NCBI GenBank assembly: GCA_030295235.1
Contig: AP026143.1
Span: forward strand, 124,001 to 188,000
DNA from: Fistulifera solaris
Lineage: Eukaryota > Bacillariophyta > Bacillariophyceae > Naviculales > Stauroneidaceae
DNA length: 64,000 nucleotides
Direction: 5' to 3'
The notes below the pieces were generated by a model. That model was given only the letters and a program-made list of their open reading frames with translations. It was not told where the DNA came from and did no database searches. Both the position numbers and the translations under genes were made by a program. Of this stretch, positions 23,327 through 35,612 are shown piece by piece. Each line of letters starts with the position of its first letter. Positions within the stretch are counted from its first letter, which is position 1.

Positions 23327-26300
23327 TTAATCAACAGTACTATATCGCGCAATATTCGACGAGGAAAGTTCTCGCCGGCGGTAAAAAAGTACATACGCCA
23401 TTTCAGTAGCAACAATATCCGGGGGAATTGGTTCGACGAGCTCATCGTCGAATTGCAGCCACAGCGGCTCGGCCGACTCCGCCACAGCCTTCGCAGAAAC
23501 CGTCGCAGCTTGTTTGCTGTGGTTCACTTCAGCTTTAGGACGACTAAGTCTCCATCCGGATGGGGCATCTAATTCGTCGAACTGAACATTCATCACTCCG
23601 ACACCATTGAAAGAATAACCAACCTCTTCTTTACCGTCTTTTCCACAATTCGATACTTTGCAGGTAGCAATATAATGACCTCCTGTCATGCTTCCATAAT
23701 GATTCACGACACCTATTAAGTCGTAGATGCGAGAGTCTGGGTGGCGATTTTGCAGAGCTGGAGAGGTCCCATGGCACCACTCACTCATATCTAAGCCTGT
23801 AAGCGGGAAATTCACCTTGGTAGTAATCTTTTCGCGCCACCTTGCTGACATGTTAAAACGCTTTATATGGAACATCAAAAAGTCAGGGAGTCGCCAGAGA
23901 TTCATGTCTTGCTTTCCTTCGCGAAAGTCTTTGCATCGAGGGCAACGCCAGTTGTCTGACAAAGAAAGCTTTTGTTCCTTACAAAACTCTTTCAAGCACG
24001 ATCCTAACCCCACTCCACCACTGTCGATGTTATCCTTTTTTGTTTCATTGCTGCGATCATTCATCGAGGCTTTTTTCAAGATTTCGGCCGATGCTTTATG
24101 AGTTTGTATTGGAGGTAAAACGTACGCGACGGATCGGGCGATGGAGCTCTTCTGAGAGCTCGACCTATCTTTCGAAAATGGGCGCCAGCATAGTACAACG
24201 ACACTGCGTGCCGTCACAAAATTACCAATTGTCCTGTTTAACGAGAAAGGAAACATTTCTTCTTCCGGGGCGCCTTGGGTTTTGTCTGCATTTAAAGGAT
24301 CCATGCTGCTGATTCTGAATTCAAAGGGTAACAACGCGAGGTAGTCAGTTACTTTCGCCTCCAGCTCTCCAGCGAGTTGTTCGAAGGTAGAGGGTGGCTT
24401 GGACAATTTCACAGTTTTGACTTCGTCAGCGGATAGTCCTAGTCCAAAACGCACATATTTTCGGTCGTATTCCACTAAGATATCGATCAATTCGGATACA
24501 GTTCTTTGGATTTTGTCATAATATCGAGATTCATTAAGTGCCCGTTCGACGACCGGGTCGGCTGATGCCTGGGGTCCTTTGCGCTCCTCGGGGTCGACAG
24601 GAGGATAGTAGAGGAATCGCGATACCTGAGCAAGAATGTGTGCACCAGCGCGAGCATTAGTCCACTCACTTCGGCAAGATGCGTAGAACGGTAAGCCGAA
24701 GTAAACGGACGTATCGTCGTAACGGTGGTACACGAGGAGATCAGTAGGCTTCGTCTTCGGAGTAGCATGGGAGAAAAGAGATTGTATATTGCCTTCTTGA
24801 AAATCGCGTATTGAGTAGGTCTCGTCCCACTTAGACGAAAAGTTGTCGAAGTGGACGGACACCTTTCTCGTGTCCTTAAAAGTTTCGTCGCCATTGTCAG
24901 TGCCCCCATTAGCAGTCTCGTCGTCAAACACTTTTATTACACTCCCGGAGAACCAGTTACCTCTCTGGTCCTTTGCATCAACCCTGAGGCCAAGTATGAA
25001 ATCTTCAGCAGATTCGGGCCACATACGACGAGAAACTTCTTTGGCTAAAACCAAAGGATCACTATCGTAAACACGACATTCCGCGTCATCGCCATAACTT
25101 TCCAAACAATCCAGAAAATGATCGGAGTCCGTGGCATTTCCTGGCGCCGTGTTCTCGGTCGAAGATTTATCATCAGAGGTTTCTGGTTTATCTGTCAATT
25201 GCCTGGGGCGCAAGGATGTTTCATAAGCAATAATTTGAGTGACTGAGGCAGCGCTTGCATCATTCTGTCCGCGTTTTTTCATTAACTGACTACACGGTCC
25301 TTCTTTGTCGTTCAATGGGATCAAGCTAGCTCGATGTGATAAAACCGACTCCGGTTGAAACCCGTCGTTTTCGAATTCTTCCAGACGAAAAAGGTGGAGA
25401 CGAGCTGCCGCGATTCCGCAAAGATTTTGTAATTGCAAGCGAAGATCACCACTGTCTGCCAGTCGCGATATTGTAATAGCATACTGTTCAGCAACATACG
25501 TTTCCGAGGGAGGGCCATTGCCTCTCGTTGTGCCCGCTTTAAACGAATATCTCGTGTGACTAGAGTTTTCTCTGCGTGATCTGTTCAGTACCCACGGGCA
25601 AGTTGCTGGCGTTGCTCGACGATATAATGTACATTGGAATATTACATCAGCAACCGTTGGTATTGGTATTGAAAGTAAGTTGAAGGGGTCGAAATTTCTG
25701 CTGGAGTAATTGCAAGCAGGACAGGTTACTGTGTTCAAAACCTGGCCCATTGCTACGTCTGAAACAACGGATCTGTTCCTGCGGAGAAATCTGAAGATAG
25801 TTCTTGAGTGAGATCGAGGCAGACTGTCCACAATTAGGAACAAAAATACTAACCTTCGCCAAGCCTCTTCGCCAACACGATTTAGCTGGTGTTGTCTCAC
25901 ATAATCGTCACTCAGCGCTTCTACGTAGGGCTTCTTTCTCACCCTATTGCTGTCTTCGTGCAAAACGTCGAGCATATAGTTTAAGAATTCTTGTGCATCC
26001 TGTTGATCAGCCCCGGAAAACTGAGGATTGAACTTCCCGAGCTGAGACTTAAACCTTATTGGGGATTTCTCGCCAAAACGCGAACACCACATAATTTTCA
26101 TTAGTTCGGCTGACTCTTCGAGAAACTTTCCTCCTGTCCCTAACGGATTGTCTCTGTTTAGATCTCCAGTAGCCTTAAACATATTACTCAGAAGATAAGC
26201 CCGAAGGAGAGGTACATAGCTAATACACTGTAGCGCAGAATTCATGTAGCATGTATTCCCAAGGTTGGTTAGTCCACAGGCACCAAATCCTGGAAGACTA

Positions 26301-29300
26301 CAAAGTTTTGCAGTCTCTCCTCCCCCGTCGGAAATGTTGCTGTTTGTTTTCTTGGTAACGATTGCTGATTTTGTTTTCTCTGGACTGACGGACGAAGCTC
26401 CATTTTGTCTGGACAAGGCTTGTTGATCGGTTTCATTTGTGAATCGACCGGCGGGCCCAAGCCTGTCTGACTCGACATCTATCCAGTCGATGTGACCTCC
26501 ATGTTCAGAAAAATCGACTTTTACTCTTTTACTGGCCACACGAAGATCCTCGTCTCGAGAAGTAAATTGGTTTTCTTCGTCCGACGTATCTTCATCAATG
26601 ATATCGACGGCGAGAATTTTAACCGGATACCAGCGACCGGTTGAATCCATTGCGTCGACTTTCAAATCGATAAGCTCAGGAGGTCGTATCATGGGATTAC
26701 CATCGACATCGAAACCCTGCAGCATTCGCCTAAACTCGATTTCTTCTTCCACCAGCTTCGAGCGTGGCCTGCTTTCGCTGCTGCTTCACGAGGCCATATT
26801 AGCTCACCATCTTTATTCTGGACCGCAAATTCCAACATGAGGCGATCTTGGTTAACCATACCGCTACTTTCAACGGTCGAATCATCCGTATATGTTCGCC
26901 AATTATTCACGAACCAATTAATGTCAGGATGCTCCACATTGCTTTCCATGACAGCAAGATTGGGTATCGTGGCGTATCTATTTTTACAAAGTAAGTTCCA
27001 TGGTCCATAACGAGACATTGGGGTTTCAAATCCATAACATTTGTCCGTTTCCATAGGCGAGCTCTTCCTGTTCCATCGAGACCAAACGCCTTAAACGAAT
27101 CGAATGTAAATCTCCTAACAGCTTCGGAGAGCAGCCTCCATAAAGGTTCTTCGGGTGTCACCATGACATGAATTGAAGTCAGCCCTACATCACCCCTTCG
27201 GTAGGGTTGAGCGGAATCGCAAAGCTGGACGTTTACAACCCACGGATGAGAGGCGACAGAAATCGAGTCAGGCATACGCGGCACACGCTGAACTCTATCG
27301 GAACCCGACCGCCCTAAAGATCCACTATGTTCATTTCCATTTCCGTTGTATATTGGTTCCTTCCTTTTTTCTTCCCACTGACATCCTTACTTATATCCAT
27401 TTCTTTCACAGATAGCAGCCGAATGGCTCGTGGTAGTGGAGGACCGCCACCGTATAACTCATAGAGCACATTCCAGACCCCAGGCGGTACAAGAATGTAA
27501 TCCTTATTTCTCTGCAGCCCATTTTTCATCATTTCGTAAGACCCCAGAGCTCCGGAGATGTACACCCCGTCATCGTCAGTTTTTTCCACAAGTCGATAAT
27601 TGGACAAACTTCGAGGACGCCGTAGACGAGTTTTTCGAACAGGCCGCTCCCCAACCCAACTCCATGCCACATACGAGCACCAGGTGTTCCACCACTCTTG
27701 GTCAATACAGTATAAAATCCCATGCCCTGTTCCACCGCCGCCATCAACTCCTCCTATGCCGCCCCAAACTTGGTTGTAAAAGTCATCAAAAGGAGATTGG
27801 GACCGTGTCATTGACAAACTCCTTTGAGCTTCTATAGTTGGTGTATCTTCTATCCTGGCATCGTGATTTGATTCGTAAATATCACTTGTTAATGATTGCT
27901 GGTGCTGGTTCCATAGCGCCCATTCAGAAGCTACCCACCGCGCCTCGTCAGCGTGCGATGATAGAACTCCCGCAGCGAAAATTCTATGCATCACGAGTTC
28001 TAAAAGCGCGTCATCTACAGAATGCTCAAGCCACTCATCAAATTCTTGTAGCGTAAAATGCGACTTTGCTTCTGGATCTGTGGAATAACTTGCGATGGAT
28101 TTCTCAAGCCTTGCACTCGATTTCAAGATATCTTCAGTGTACATGTCAGGTACCATAACATTCATTCTGTCTTGTAGCTTCGGAGGAAACCCTGACTCTA
28201 CATCCGACAGAGTTGGTTCCTGCTCTGCCCAGGACGACTTTTTCTGTTGGCTTTTGTACAATATCCAAAAGAAATGTATGCAGATTTTTCACAGCAATTT
28301 TCAACGGTCTGCGAGATTGGCTGGCGACAAAATTGTGTTTTCGCCGCGTCTTTGCAGTCGGTTGAACAGGCAAGAATGCATTTCCGAAATAATGGTAATG
28401 AATCAGAGAGGCCAGACTAACAACTGTGTTGTTTCCGGTCTCCAGTAGCCATACTGGAGCACCACCGGCTGGATGGAGAGTCAAAAACTCCGGGAGATCC
28501 GAAAGAAGTAGATAGAAGAGTAGATGCAGACGCTGCGACCTGGTGCCCTCAATAGCCAAAGCAATGATTGCTGCTAAAGCCTGGAATGTAACACCCGGCG
28601 GAGGAACAGCTGGATCCGTTATTTCTGGTACTACGCTCGGTCGAGGCATGGTCCATCCCTTGTCCCTCTTGTTTACATCCATTTCTAATCCAGCCGCTTC
28701 GGCTGCATGACTGGCGGCAAGTGTGACGCGCTCCCAATCGCTGTTCGACAAGTGCAACAATATCAACTCCAGATTTCTCAACACCAAATCACTCCACGCG
28801 TAACTGTCTGAATCCGAATTACCGTTCAAGGTAGCCAAGTTGGGTACGTTCAGGTTCGAGGCGGAAAGATTCAAGTTTTGATTGCTACTATTCCTTCGCG
28901 GAGCCGGCGTTGGCTTCGTATGAAACGACGGACACCATGCCGCTACGGGGAGTACCCTCATCCATATCGATGGGTGCAAGAGCCGCATTTTGTCGGCCAT
29001 TAACTTGGCATCGGAGGCCACTTGTCCGTTTTGGTTGCTGACAATTTTGGCCAGTACGGATCCACCCGAATTGGGCAGTGCCGCAAACGTCGCCCGTACT
29101 TTACGCTGCAACCATGTGATCTGTACAGCGCTGAGTCGATTAATCGTCTTATCGAGCAGCATATCCAGAACGGATGGAACGTCGACAGGGTCGACTAAAT
29201 GCGGCGAATGTGTTTCCCACAAACGCTTCCATTGCGATTCTAACATCGATCGGCTCGTGTTGTGTGGCGGGGTCTGAAAATGCCCTTGCGTCCTTTTCTC

Positions 29301-29482
29301 AGGATTTGGCGTAACATTCTCCGGCACAGCAGTCGGAGGATTAGCCCATGAATCCAATCTCGCACGCGTTTGCGGCGGATTGGGTGAGCCATTTCGAACA
29401 TTCGATGATCCTTTCGATTTGCGAGTCAGGGAAGAAACGGAAGCAGAATCCGGTACAGCATTTTTGACTGACAAGTTCCCAT
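23327..29482 (-). CDS. USP32-like ubiquitin-specific protease (DUSP, split USP domain)
   Basis: A cysteine deubiquitinase of about 2,005 aa. The Cys box is GLTNLGNTCYMNSALQC and the His box is NHYGSMTGGHYIA, near the C-terminus. A DUSP domain (QEWWNTWCSYV to VWNVLYELYGGG) lies before a ubiquitin-like region. Two barrel-like segments (DLKVDAMDSTGRWYPVKI and LRVDAKDQRGNWFSG) precede and interrupt the catalytic domain and resemble Tudor/Agenet folds. The N-terminus resembles human USP32 in order and in its MG start: the ATG at 29482 reads MGTCQSK, a plausible N-myristoylation site. Introns: 27314..27390 (77 nt) and 25791..25853 (63 nt, open in frame, so easily missed). Apparent indels: 29461 run (one base short), 28267 run (one extra), 26981 run (one short) and 26766 (one short). 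Applying them gives an exact multiple of three. Confidence 0.85.
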
Positions 29483-30325
29483 TTTTCGGCAGTTAAATGC
29501 TTGAAAGTTAATAGTTGTACCAAGATTCAAACACTGCTATCGTGCGGTGAAATCAGTGACAGAAGATGACGACAGCGCTATGCAATCGATGTTTCGCACT
29601 GCCAGTGATGATCTGTTTGTCTCGCGTGTGAGCTCTTTCTTGCTTCAACGAAACCACAAAGCAAAGATTGATTGACTTTCGTCATTTACAACCTTTATCA
29701 TCCGAATGCCCTCATCGCTCCGGAAAAAGAGGGGCAAAAGCACATCTTCCCGACGTCGAAAAGCGAAAGCATCGGCCGTCGGTTTTTGCGCGGTGGGAAA
29801 GTACGTGTACCTTCGGCACGTGGCCGAAAACAGTAGAAAACGCTATACTCCAAGCGACAAAACGGTGACGAGGACAGTAGCAAACAATTGTAGCGGCATA
29901 CGTGGCAGAGCTCACAGTAGATTGTAGTCTTCATTTTCTGCTTTCTGGTTTTGTTAAAGTTTACAAATACCGAGTACCGAGTGCCGAGTACCGACTGACT
30001 CCGTATTTGGTTTACAGTAACCGTTAACTGTTTACAGTCACGTTTTGTAAGTCACGCTAACACGCATAAACCGTTAGACCGTTAGACCTAACCTTAAACA
30101 ACTCTGTGATGATGACTGTATACTGTACTCCGTATTACGTATTGCGTATTACGTAGCTTTCTTACCGCACTCTACGTGTGTCATTTTTTGCGTCCTCACA
30201 AGAGATCCTTGCGACGCTGCGCGCTGAGTTACACGACGATCGATAATGATGTTGTGATGCAAACCTGGTATAACACAGCTTGAAAGTCGTCGCCGATCTT
30301 GCAATTTAACTTATTTGAATACGAC
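29483..30325. promoter_or_regulatory. Divergent intergenic region, USP gene / RING-BRCT gene
   Basis: An 843-bp spacer between divergent genes. It contains four near-perfect TACCGAG heptamers (29968..29995) and an alternating CGTATTACGT/ATTGCGTATTACGTA tract (30131..30155). Small open frames around 29700..29930 exist on both strands, but they overlap each other and show no protein-like features. It must hold two promoters; none is identifiable. Confidence 0.4.
29968..29995 (+). repeat. Four tandem TACCGAG heptamers
   Basis: Units TACCGAG, TACCGAG, TGCCGAG, TACCGAC lie upstream of the RING-BRCT gene. A minor tandem repeat; a role as a clustered factor-binding site is possible but not shown. 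Confidence 0.7.
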
Positions 30326-32894
30326 ATGGAGGCAAACATGGAGGCTATCGATGAAAAGCTATCGACGGCGGAAGTTTGCAAGCGCATTCAAACCGCTCTC
30401 GACAACATGGGCCGCGCCCTCAAATGCCCCGTCTGTCTATCGACACTCCGAGACAATCCTGTCGTTTTGTCGTCGTGCGTCCATGCATTCTGTCAAAGTT
30501 GCTTGACTCGCTCGTTTGAATCATCGACGAAAGAAACTTGCTGTCCGATTTGCAAAGTTCCGTGTCATCGACGACGCAGCGTGTCGGAAGCACCGTTTCT
30601 CGGAAAGCTGGCGCATGCCTACCAGCGCACGCTCCGCCATTTTGGTCTGACACCCGTGAAATATACAACCTCCTTACCCTTGCTGACGCAACTCGGCCCC
30701 GAAGAGAATGGTAGTCAGCAAGAGGATGATGTAGCCATGGTGCATCGCCATTTTCAAGTGAGCAAGACGTTTGAACTGGCCATGCGTCAGGATAAACTGG
30801 CCTCGCGCAATACCATTCTGCAACAACATCAATCCGTCGTAGAAGCCAACGGCAAAGTGCTCCTGGAAACGATTGTAAAACGCAAGATTGTCGACGGGAA
30901 GAAACCTACGGTTCACTTTCAAGTGAATCCAGCTACTTTGGCGCACTCCGAGACCGCGATGGAACCCACGAAAGAGAAGAAGGGTGAATTGATTTTGACA
31001 GCGCAACAAGACAAAACGAACAACATTGCTGACCGCAACGTCAATTCGTCCGAGTCGACCCGTGCTACTTTGCCAGCTGAAGAAACCACGAAGGATGACG
31101 ACAAGAATATTTCAAACAAGCCATGCTCGAAGAGCACACCTTCCTCCGGAGAACAAAAGCTAGCGATACGAAGCTCGGCTTCCAAAATGTCAAGCCATTT
31201 TCAGTCACTGTCTCCGATTGCGCCAAACGAAAGCCCGACGCTGAAGCGAACCACTGGAGAAACAATCGGAGCGGTCGATGAGAGTGTGTTGGCCGAGGGA
31301 AACTCCGAGCAACGAATCAATGCAATCTTTCCGCATCGGCCTAATCCGGAAAGCGGCAACGACGTACCCGCTCCTCTAGAAGCAACTCCTCTACGGACAG
31401 AGACACTTGACGGGGAAAATACGACGCCTCTTCTTGAACCGAAGACCGCGACAAAGACCTTGGGTTACAAGGCCAAGGCACGCCTTCAGACACCCGAAAC
31501 GGACAAATCATCGGAATCCATCTTCTCAGATTCCAAAATCCTGGCCACCGCATCCTTCAAAGTTGGAGATATTATTGCTGTTAAGCCCAGAACTTGGCCC
31601 GGAATCAACAAACAAGGCGGTATAGCGAAAGTTATCAAAGTAAACGAGGACAATTCCTATGACGTGTCCTATGTTCTCGGTGGCAAAGAAAAAAGGGTTG
31701 ATGCCGTGTTCTGCTCGATCCATGATGATTCTTTACCTGATCGGAAAAAGACGCCATACCTGTATGCTTGCTTCAACAGCTGGCCTCGGAGGGATTTGAC
31801 GTACAGGGCGATCAGAGAGTAGAGCAACCCGCAACCGAGCCAGCAAGTGATAAAGCGCGCACCGTGGCGGACAAAAAGTGTGAGCGCGTCTCGATAAAGC
31901 GTAAAAAAGTGGCCGATAAGGAAGAGCGACAGAAACGGCCAAAGGTGGAAAAGAGAAGTGAAGTCGCAAGTTTACAGGCGCCTTTCCTTGACAGTTTACT
32001 GGGTATGTCTTCACTTGAACTGAGTTCCTTGGCAGATTCTCTGTATAAATATCGTCTTGACGCAGCGATCAAAAGAAAAGAGATTGTCGTGCTATCTTCT
32101 GGTTTACCCGACTACGATTTAGCTCAGTTGAAGGAATTGGAGAAACGCTCGAAGAGATGGGAAGGTAAGAGACATTGAAATGCCGAACATCTGTATCTCT
32201 TCTGTTGCTTATGCTTTCATTTAGTTGCAGTAAAAATATCCAGTACTTTCAACGCGAAGCGAGTCACTCTCTGTCTTACACCTGTCAGCAGTAAAGGCGG
32301 CAGTGCCATTGCTCACCGTCGAACTATGAAAGGAATGCAATGTGCTGTTGCGGGCGTTCCAATTGTAAGTTGCGAATGGATTCACCAATGCCTTTCCGCA
32401 TCAATAATTATGCCTCCTCCATCTTCAATGTATATTCGGGCGCTTCCAGCAAGTGTAAGCTCGTCTGAAAATAATGGTGTCGCTTTGTTAGCCGCATACC
32501 AACAGCAGTTCCAGTGGCGCCCGTGCCTCTGCGAGAGAGCCACGTTTTTCTGTCAGGAATAAGTGCCGAAAAGCAGAAGGATACAACTTTGATTCTCCGA
32601 GAAGCTGGAGCTACTGTTGTTGCAAGCGCTCCAGCGCTAATGAAGATGCTAAACAATGAACAAGAAATAGCATCAGGAAACAGTGCAGCTAAAGTTGTCT
32701 TAGTTTGCGATGATGTCCTCCCACGGAATATTGCATCGAGCCTCGAATCACTCCAACGTATCGATCACGTCTTAATCGTCAATTCATCGTGGGTTTTTGA
32801 CAGCATCTGTGCCGGACAAAAACTTTCCGCGGTGGACTATCCGCCCTCACACCACTCTGCTAGACTTTTCTGGGAACGACAAAGTGCCCTGTGA
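30326..32894 (+). CDS. RING - Tudor-like - tandem BRCT protein (BRCA1/BARD1-like layout)
   Basis: A nuclear E3-ligase-type protein of about 818 aa. The C3HC4 RING is at about residues 33-78 (CPVCLSTLRDNPVVLSSCVH, then CPIC), a disordered Ser/Thr/Glu-rich middle follows, then a Tudor-like segment (FKVGDIIAVKPRTWPG to SYDVSYVLGGKEKRV), then two BRCT repeats. BRCT1 includes AHRRTMKGMQCAVAG and CEWIHQCL; BRCT2 includes HVFLSGIS and SSWVFDSI. Introns 32165..32224 (60 nt) and 32453..32505 (53 nt, GTGTAAGC donor) fit the frame. One base appears missing in the A5 run 31745..31749; with it the frame continues as KKDAIPVCLLQQLASEGFDV. The architecture predicts a DNA-damage or chromatin role. Orthology to BRCA1 is not established. 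The first in-frame ATG (MEANMEAIDEK) is taken as start. Confidence 0.82.
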
Positions 32895-33106
32895 TTTCGG
32901 TCCACGTAGAACCTTGTTCGAAGTACGAAATGAAGGCGATTTACTATTCCAATACACTAGAAGGGGCATTTGCAATTCAATTGGGCTTACAATATTTGTT
33001 ATGAACTAATGGCAATTTGTGTCTCTCTCTTATGCACCTTTGAACGACGCAGTTCGGGTCTTGATTTATTGATTATGAATGGCGATGGAAATCGTCTGTT
33101 GATATC

Positions 33107-34831
33107 TTACATGGCTCCGGCTTCTGCCATGCTCAAATCACCCGTGGCCATGACATCATAGATGCAAGCATCGCGAGTTTCCTCATCCCAGTCACTGCAG
33201 GCTGCGGAGGCTTCTTCGAAACTCATCATAGCTTCTGCCAGTTGACGCCGACTAGTCATTTTGTGCTCGGGCATCAAACAAAGCTGTGGGTACTGGGGTC
33301 CTTTTGCTTCTTGGAAAAGCATGTCTTCCCCATCGGTCACTTGCCAGCTCAATCCAAACTCGTCCGTGTCTTCAATTACGCGTCCATTGCGCCCCACCAA
33401 ACTTCCGTCGACGAAGGAACCCATCAAGCCATAGCTATCAGCGAAGCCGTCCCTGTGTGCGTCGTCAATTTGCACCGCTAAAAACTCATTGAACACTTTG
33501 ATGATGATTTTACCGTGAAGTCCCATGTCCACTTCGAACTTGTGTCGGCGCGCACCGTAATGTAACAAGGCAATGGGGAAGCCTCCAATGGTTGATGGGA
33601 GTGCTGCACCAGCCACGTCATTTAAATAGTAAAATCCCTGCTGGCCGATTTCCAAGACGTCGGAACCAATGCGCAAGGCAGCCGCAGCAATAAAAGACCA
33701 GTCATCTCGCATTTGTGTGCGAACCTGAATCTCGAGACCTTTTCCATTATCAAATGAACTGCTCTTGACCAAAAGAAGATCACAAGCACCGTGAAAATCG
33801 TAGACCTGACCTGACCATGTCTTGTAATGGGGGTCACCGAATCCAGAGCTGCTGCGTGCGGGGTCCTCAGGTAGGGCTGGTTCTGCGGGGTCGTCGGGCA
33901 GGGCCTCAGCTGCGGGCAAGGCCGGCGACGCAGGCTCCTCAGGTGAAGCAGGGGATTCAGGCTCGTCACCGATGCCGTTGAGACCGGCACCAGAAAGATT
34001 CAAAGACGGATCTTCTTCTTCACTTGGACTGTCAGGCACGGATGGCGACGCCGGGGCCTCAGGTAAGGAAGGAGATTCTGGTTCGTCAGCGATGCCATTG
34101 AGACCGGCCCCATTCAATGACGGGTTCTCTGGTTCACTTGGACTATCAGGAGTGGCTTCGGTAGCCGGTTGCGCAGGCTGGCTGGGAACTTCAGGAGTCG
34201 GATTCTCAGGCTCGGTGGGTACCGTCGGTGTTTCTTGTTCTTCTGCAGGAACAGGGACGCTTGGTGTAATTGGCTCTTGAGGAGGCTCAGGTACGCTTGG
34301 CTTGGTGCACCCTTCGAAGTATTTCACCGACTTGTATTCTCCAGACTTGCCGGTACTGGCAGTGTTGCCGAGCACTTGCCCTTTATTTCCCCAGTTTGCG
34401 TGAATTTCAATTTGTGATCCTTTGGCTCCATTCGGAACGGCAAAGCATGCTTCGTAGCCGATAGCCTTGTTGTCCTTGCCCCTGACGTATGCGAATGCAC
34501 CAGGAATGACGGAGTTTGAATATGAGTAGTCTTTGAACCACGAATTATCATGACTCTCAGCAATTTCGAGGGTATCGGAGACGGTCTTGACGAGAATACA
34601 GAATCGATTGGTCGGGCAATCCATCTTGGTATACGCCTTGGCCACCAGTTGGTAGTTCTTCTTTGACTTGTCTGAGCAATTGCCGGCGTTGCACATGTCG
34701 GCGAAATAGTCATCTTCTGTCCAGTCGCCGATCATACCTTCAATGTTGACCAGTTCACGAGACATGTTGCCTCGGAGCGATGATGCGCTGGCGACGGATA
34801 GAATGGGGAGAATGCTTGCGAGAAACTTCAT
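33107..34831 (-). CDS. Secreted protein with Pro/Glu/Ser-rich repeats and a von Willebrand factor D-like domain
   Basis: 574 aa from the ATG at 34831. A signal peptide is clear (MKFLASILPILSVASAS). Residues about 30-185 form a Cys-containing domain I do not recognise (DYFADMCNAGNC, VIPGAFAYVRG, ACFAVPNGAKG). Residues about 190-330 are a Pro/Glu/Ser-rich linker with an internal duplication. After that comes a VWD-type domain starting FGDPHYKTWSGQVYDFHG, the classic GDPH opening, ending before about residue 540. The protein is probably an extracellular, cell-wall or adhesion component; the Pro-rich linker may be O-glycosylated. No GPI or membrane anchor is visible. Confidence 0.82.
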   Translation of the reverse strand: MKFLASILPILSVASASSLRGNMSRELVNIEGMIGDWTEDDYFADMCNAGNCSDKSKKNYQLVAKAYTKMDCPTNRFCILVKTVSDTLEIAESHDNSWFKDYSYSNSVIPGAFAYVRGKDNKAIGYEACFAVPNGAKGSQIEIHANWGNKGQVLGNTASTGKSGEYKSVKYFEGCTKPSVPEPPQEPITPSVPVPAEEQETPTVPTEPENPTPEVPSQPAQPATEATPDSPSEPENPSLNGAGLNGIADEPESPSLPEAPASPSVPDSPSEEEDPSLNLSGAGLNGIGDEPESPASPEEPASPALPAAEALPDDPAEPALPEDPARSSSGFGDPHYKTWSGQVYDFHGACDLLLVKSSSFDNGKGLEIQVRTQMRDDWSFIAAAALRIGSDVLEIGQQGFYYLNDVAGAALPSTIGGFPIALLHYGARRHKFEVDMGLHGKIIIKVFNEFLAVQIDDAHRDGFADSYGLMGSFVDGSLVGRNGRVIEDTDEFGLSWQVTDGEDMLFQEAKGPQYPQLCLMPEHKMTSRRQLAEAMMSFEEASAACSDWDEETRDACIYDVMATGDLSMAEAGAM

Positions 34832-35240
34832 AGTCAGTAGCTTGAATGATTTCCGAAATCTACGATGCGAATGAATATTCGCTTTCAAATAATTGTGAGC
34901 AGAAAATGAAGGCGGAGGTGCTGGTCGGGGATCGAAGTTCGAAGTTCACTGGTAATAGAAATATCCGAAAATCGGGGTTTTTACTACACTATCACCGGTT
35001 TTCAGTATCAGGCAAAGCTTAATGCAATGAGGTCATTTACAGTCATAAACGCAAACCACCTCCTTGCGAAGAACGCCACACGCCACAGATACTCCATACT
35101 GATTACTGATAAAGTGTAGCTGGCCTAAAACCCATAAGTCATAAGTATCTCAGAGAGTCATAGTGAAATTCGCCCTACACCTAAGCCCACAGCCCATACA
35201 CTACACACTACACATCCTAAATCCTAAAGTACATCCTGCA

Positions 35241-35468
35241 TTGTGACTTGTGACTTGTGACATGTGACATGTGACATCACACATCACATCATGATTTGTG
35301 ACTTGTGACTTGACTTGTGACTCAATTTTCTTTACAATAAAGAGGTAAATGACAGATGACAATGACAGCGGTGACCGGTGACAGGTGACAGGTTGATACC
35401 GAATGCCGACCACGACGACAGACGAGTATGATGAGTGATGAGGGTGATGAGTGATGAGTGATGAGTGG
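35241..35468 (+). repeat. Degenerate microsatellite cluster (TTGTGAC, GTGACAT, GGTGACA, TGATGAG units)
   Basis: Runs of related short units follow each other: TTGTGACTTG/TGACATG (35241..35324), TGACAG/GGTGACA (about 35348..35394) and GATGAGT/TGATGAG (35426..35468). They are too irregular to be one array. Apparent open frames here come from the periodicity and are not genes. Confidence 0.75.
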
Positions 35469-35612
35469 TGCGCCATGAGCTGTGAGCTGGCTTGCGGCGA
35501 CTGGCGAGCAACTTACGAGAGAACAAAGGGCGCAGGAGACGGGAGCACATCAAGGCACTGAGTCACATCGTCATCTCTATCCTCTATCTTCCTCACTGAG
35601 TACTTGAGCACC

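Noticed and set aside
29668-29934. Small open frames on both strands in the USP / RING-BRCT spacer
   Set aside because: They overlap each other antisense, are very basic or low complexity, and show no recognisable feature.
32501-32510. A frameshift between the two BRCT repeats
   Set aside because: A 53-nt GT-AG intron (32453..32505) explains the frame change without an indel.
35201-35553. Open frames in the repeat cluster (His/Ser-rich)
   Set aside because: They arise from short-period repeats and have no start context or domain.
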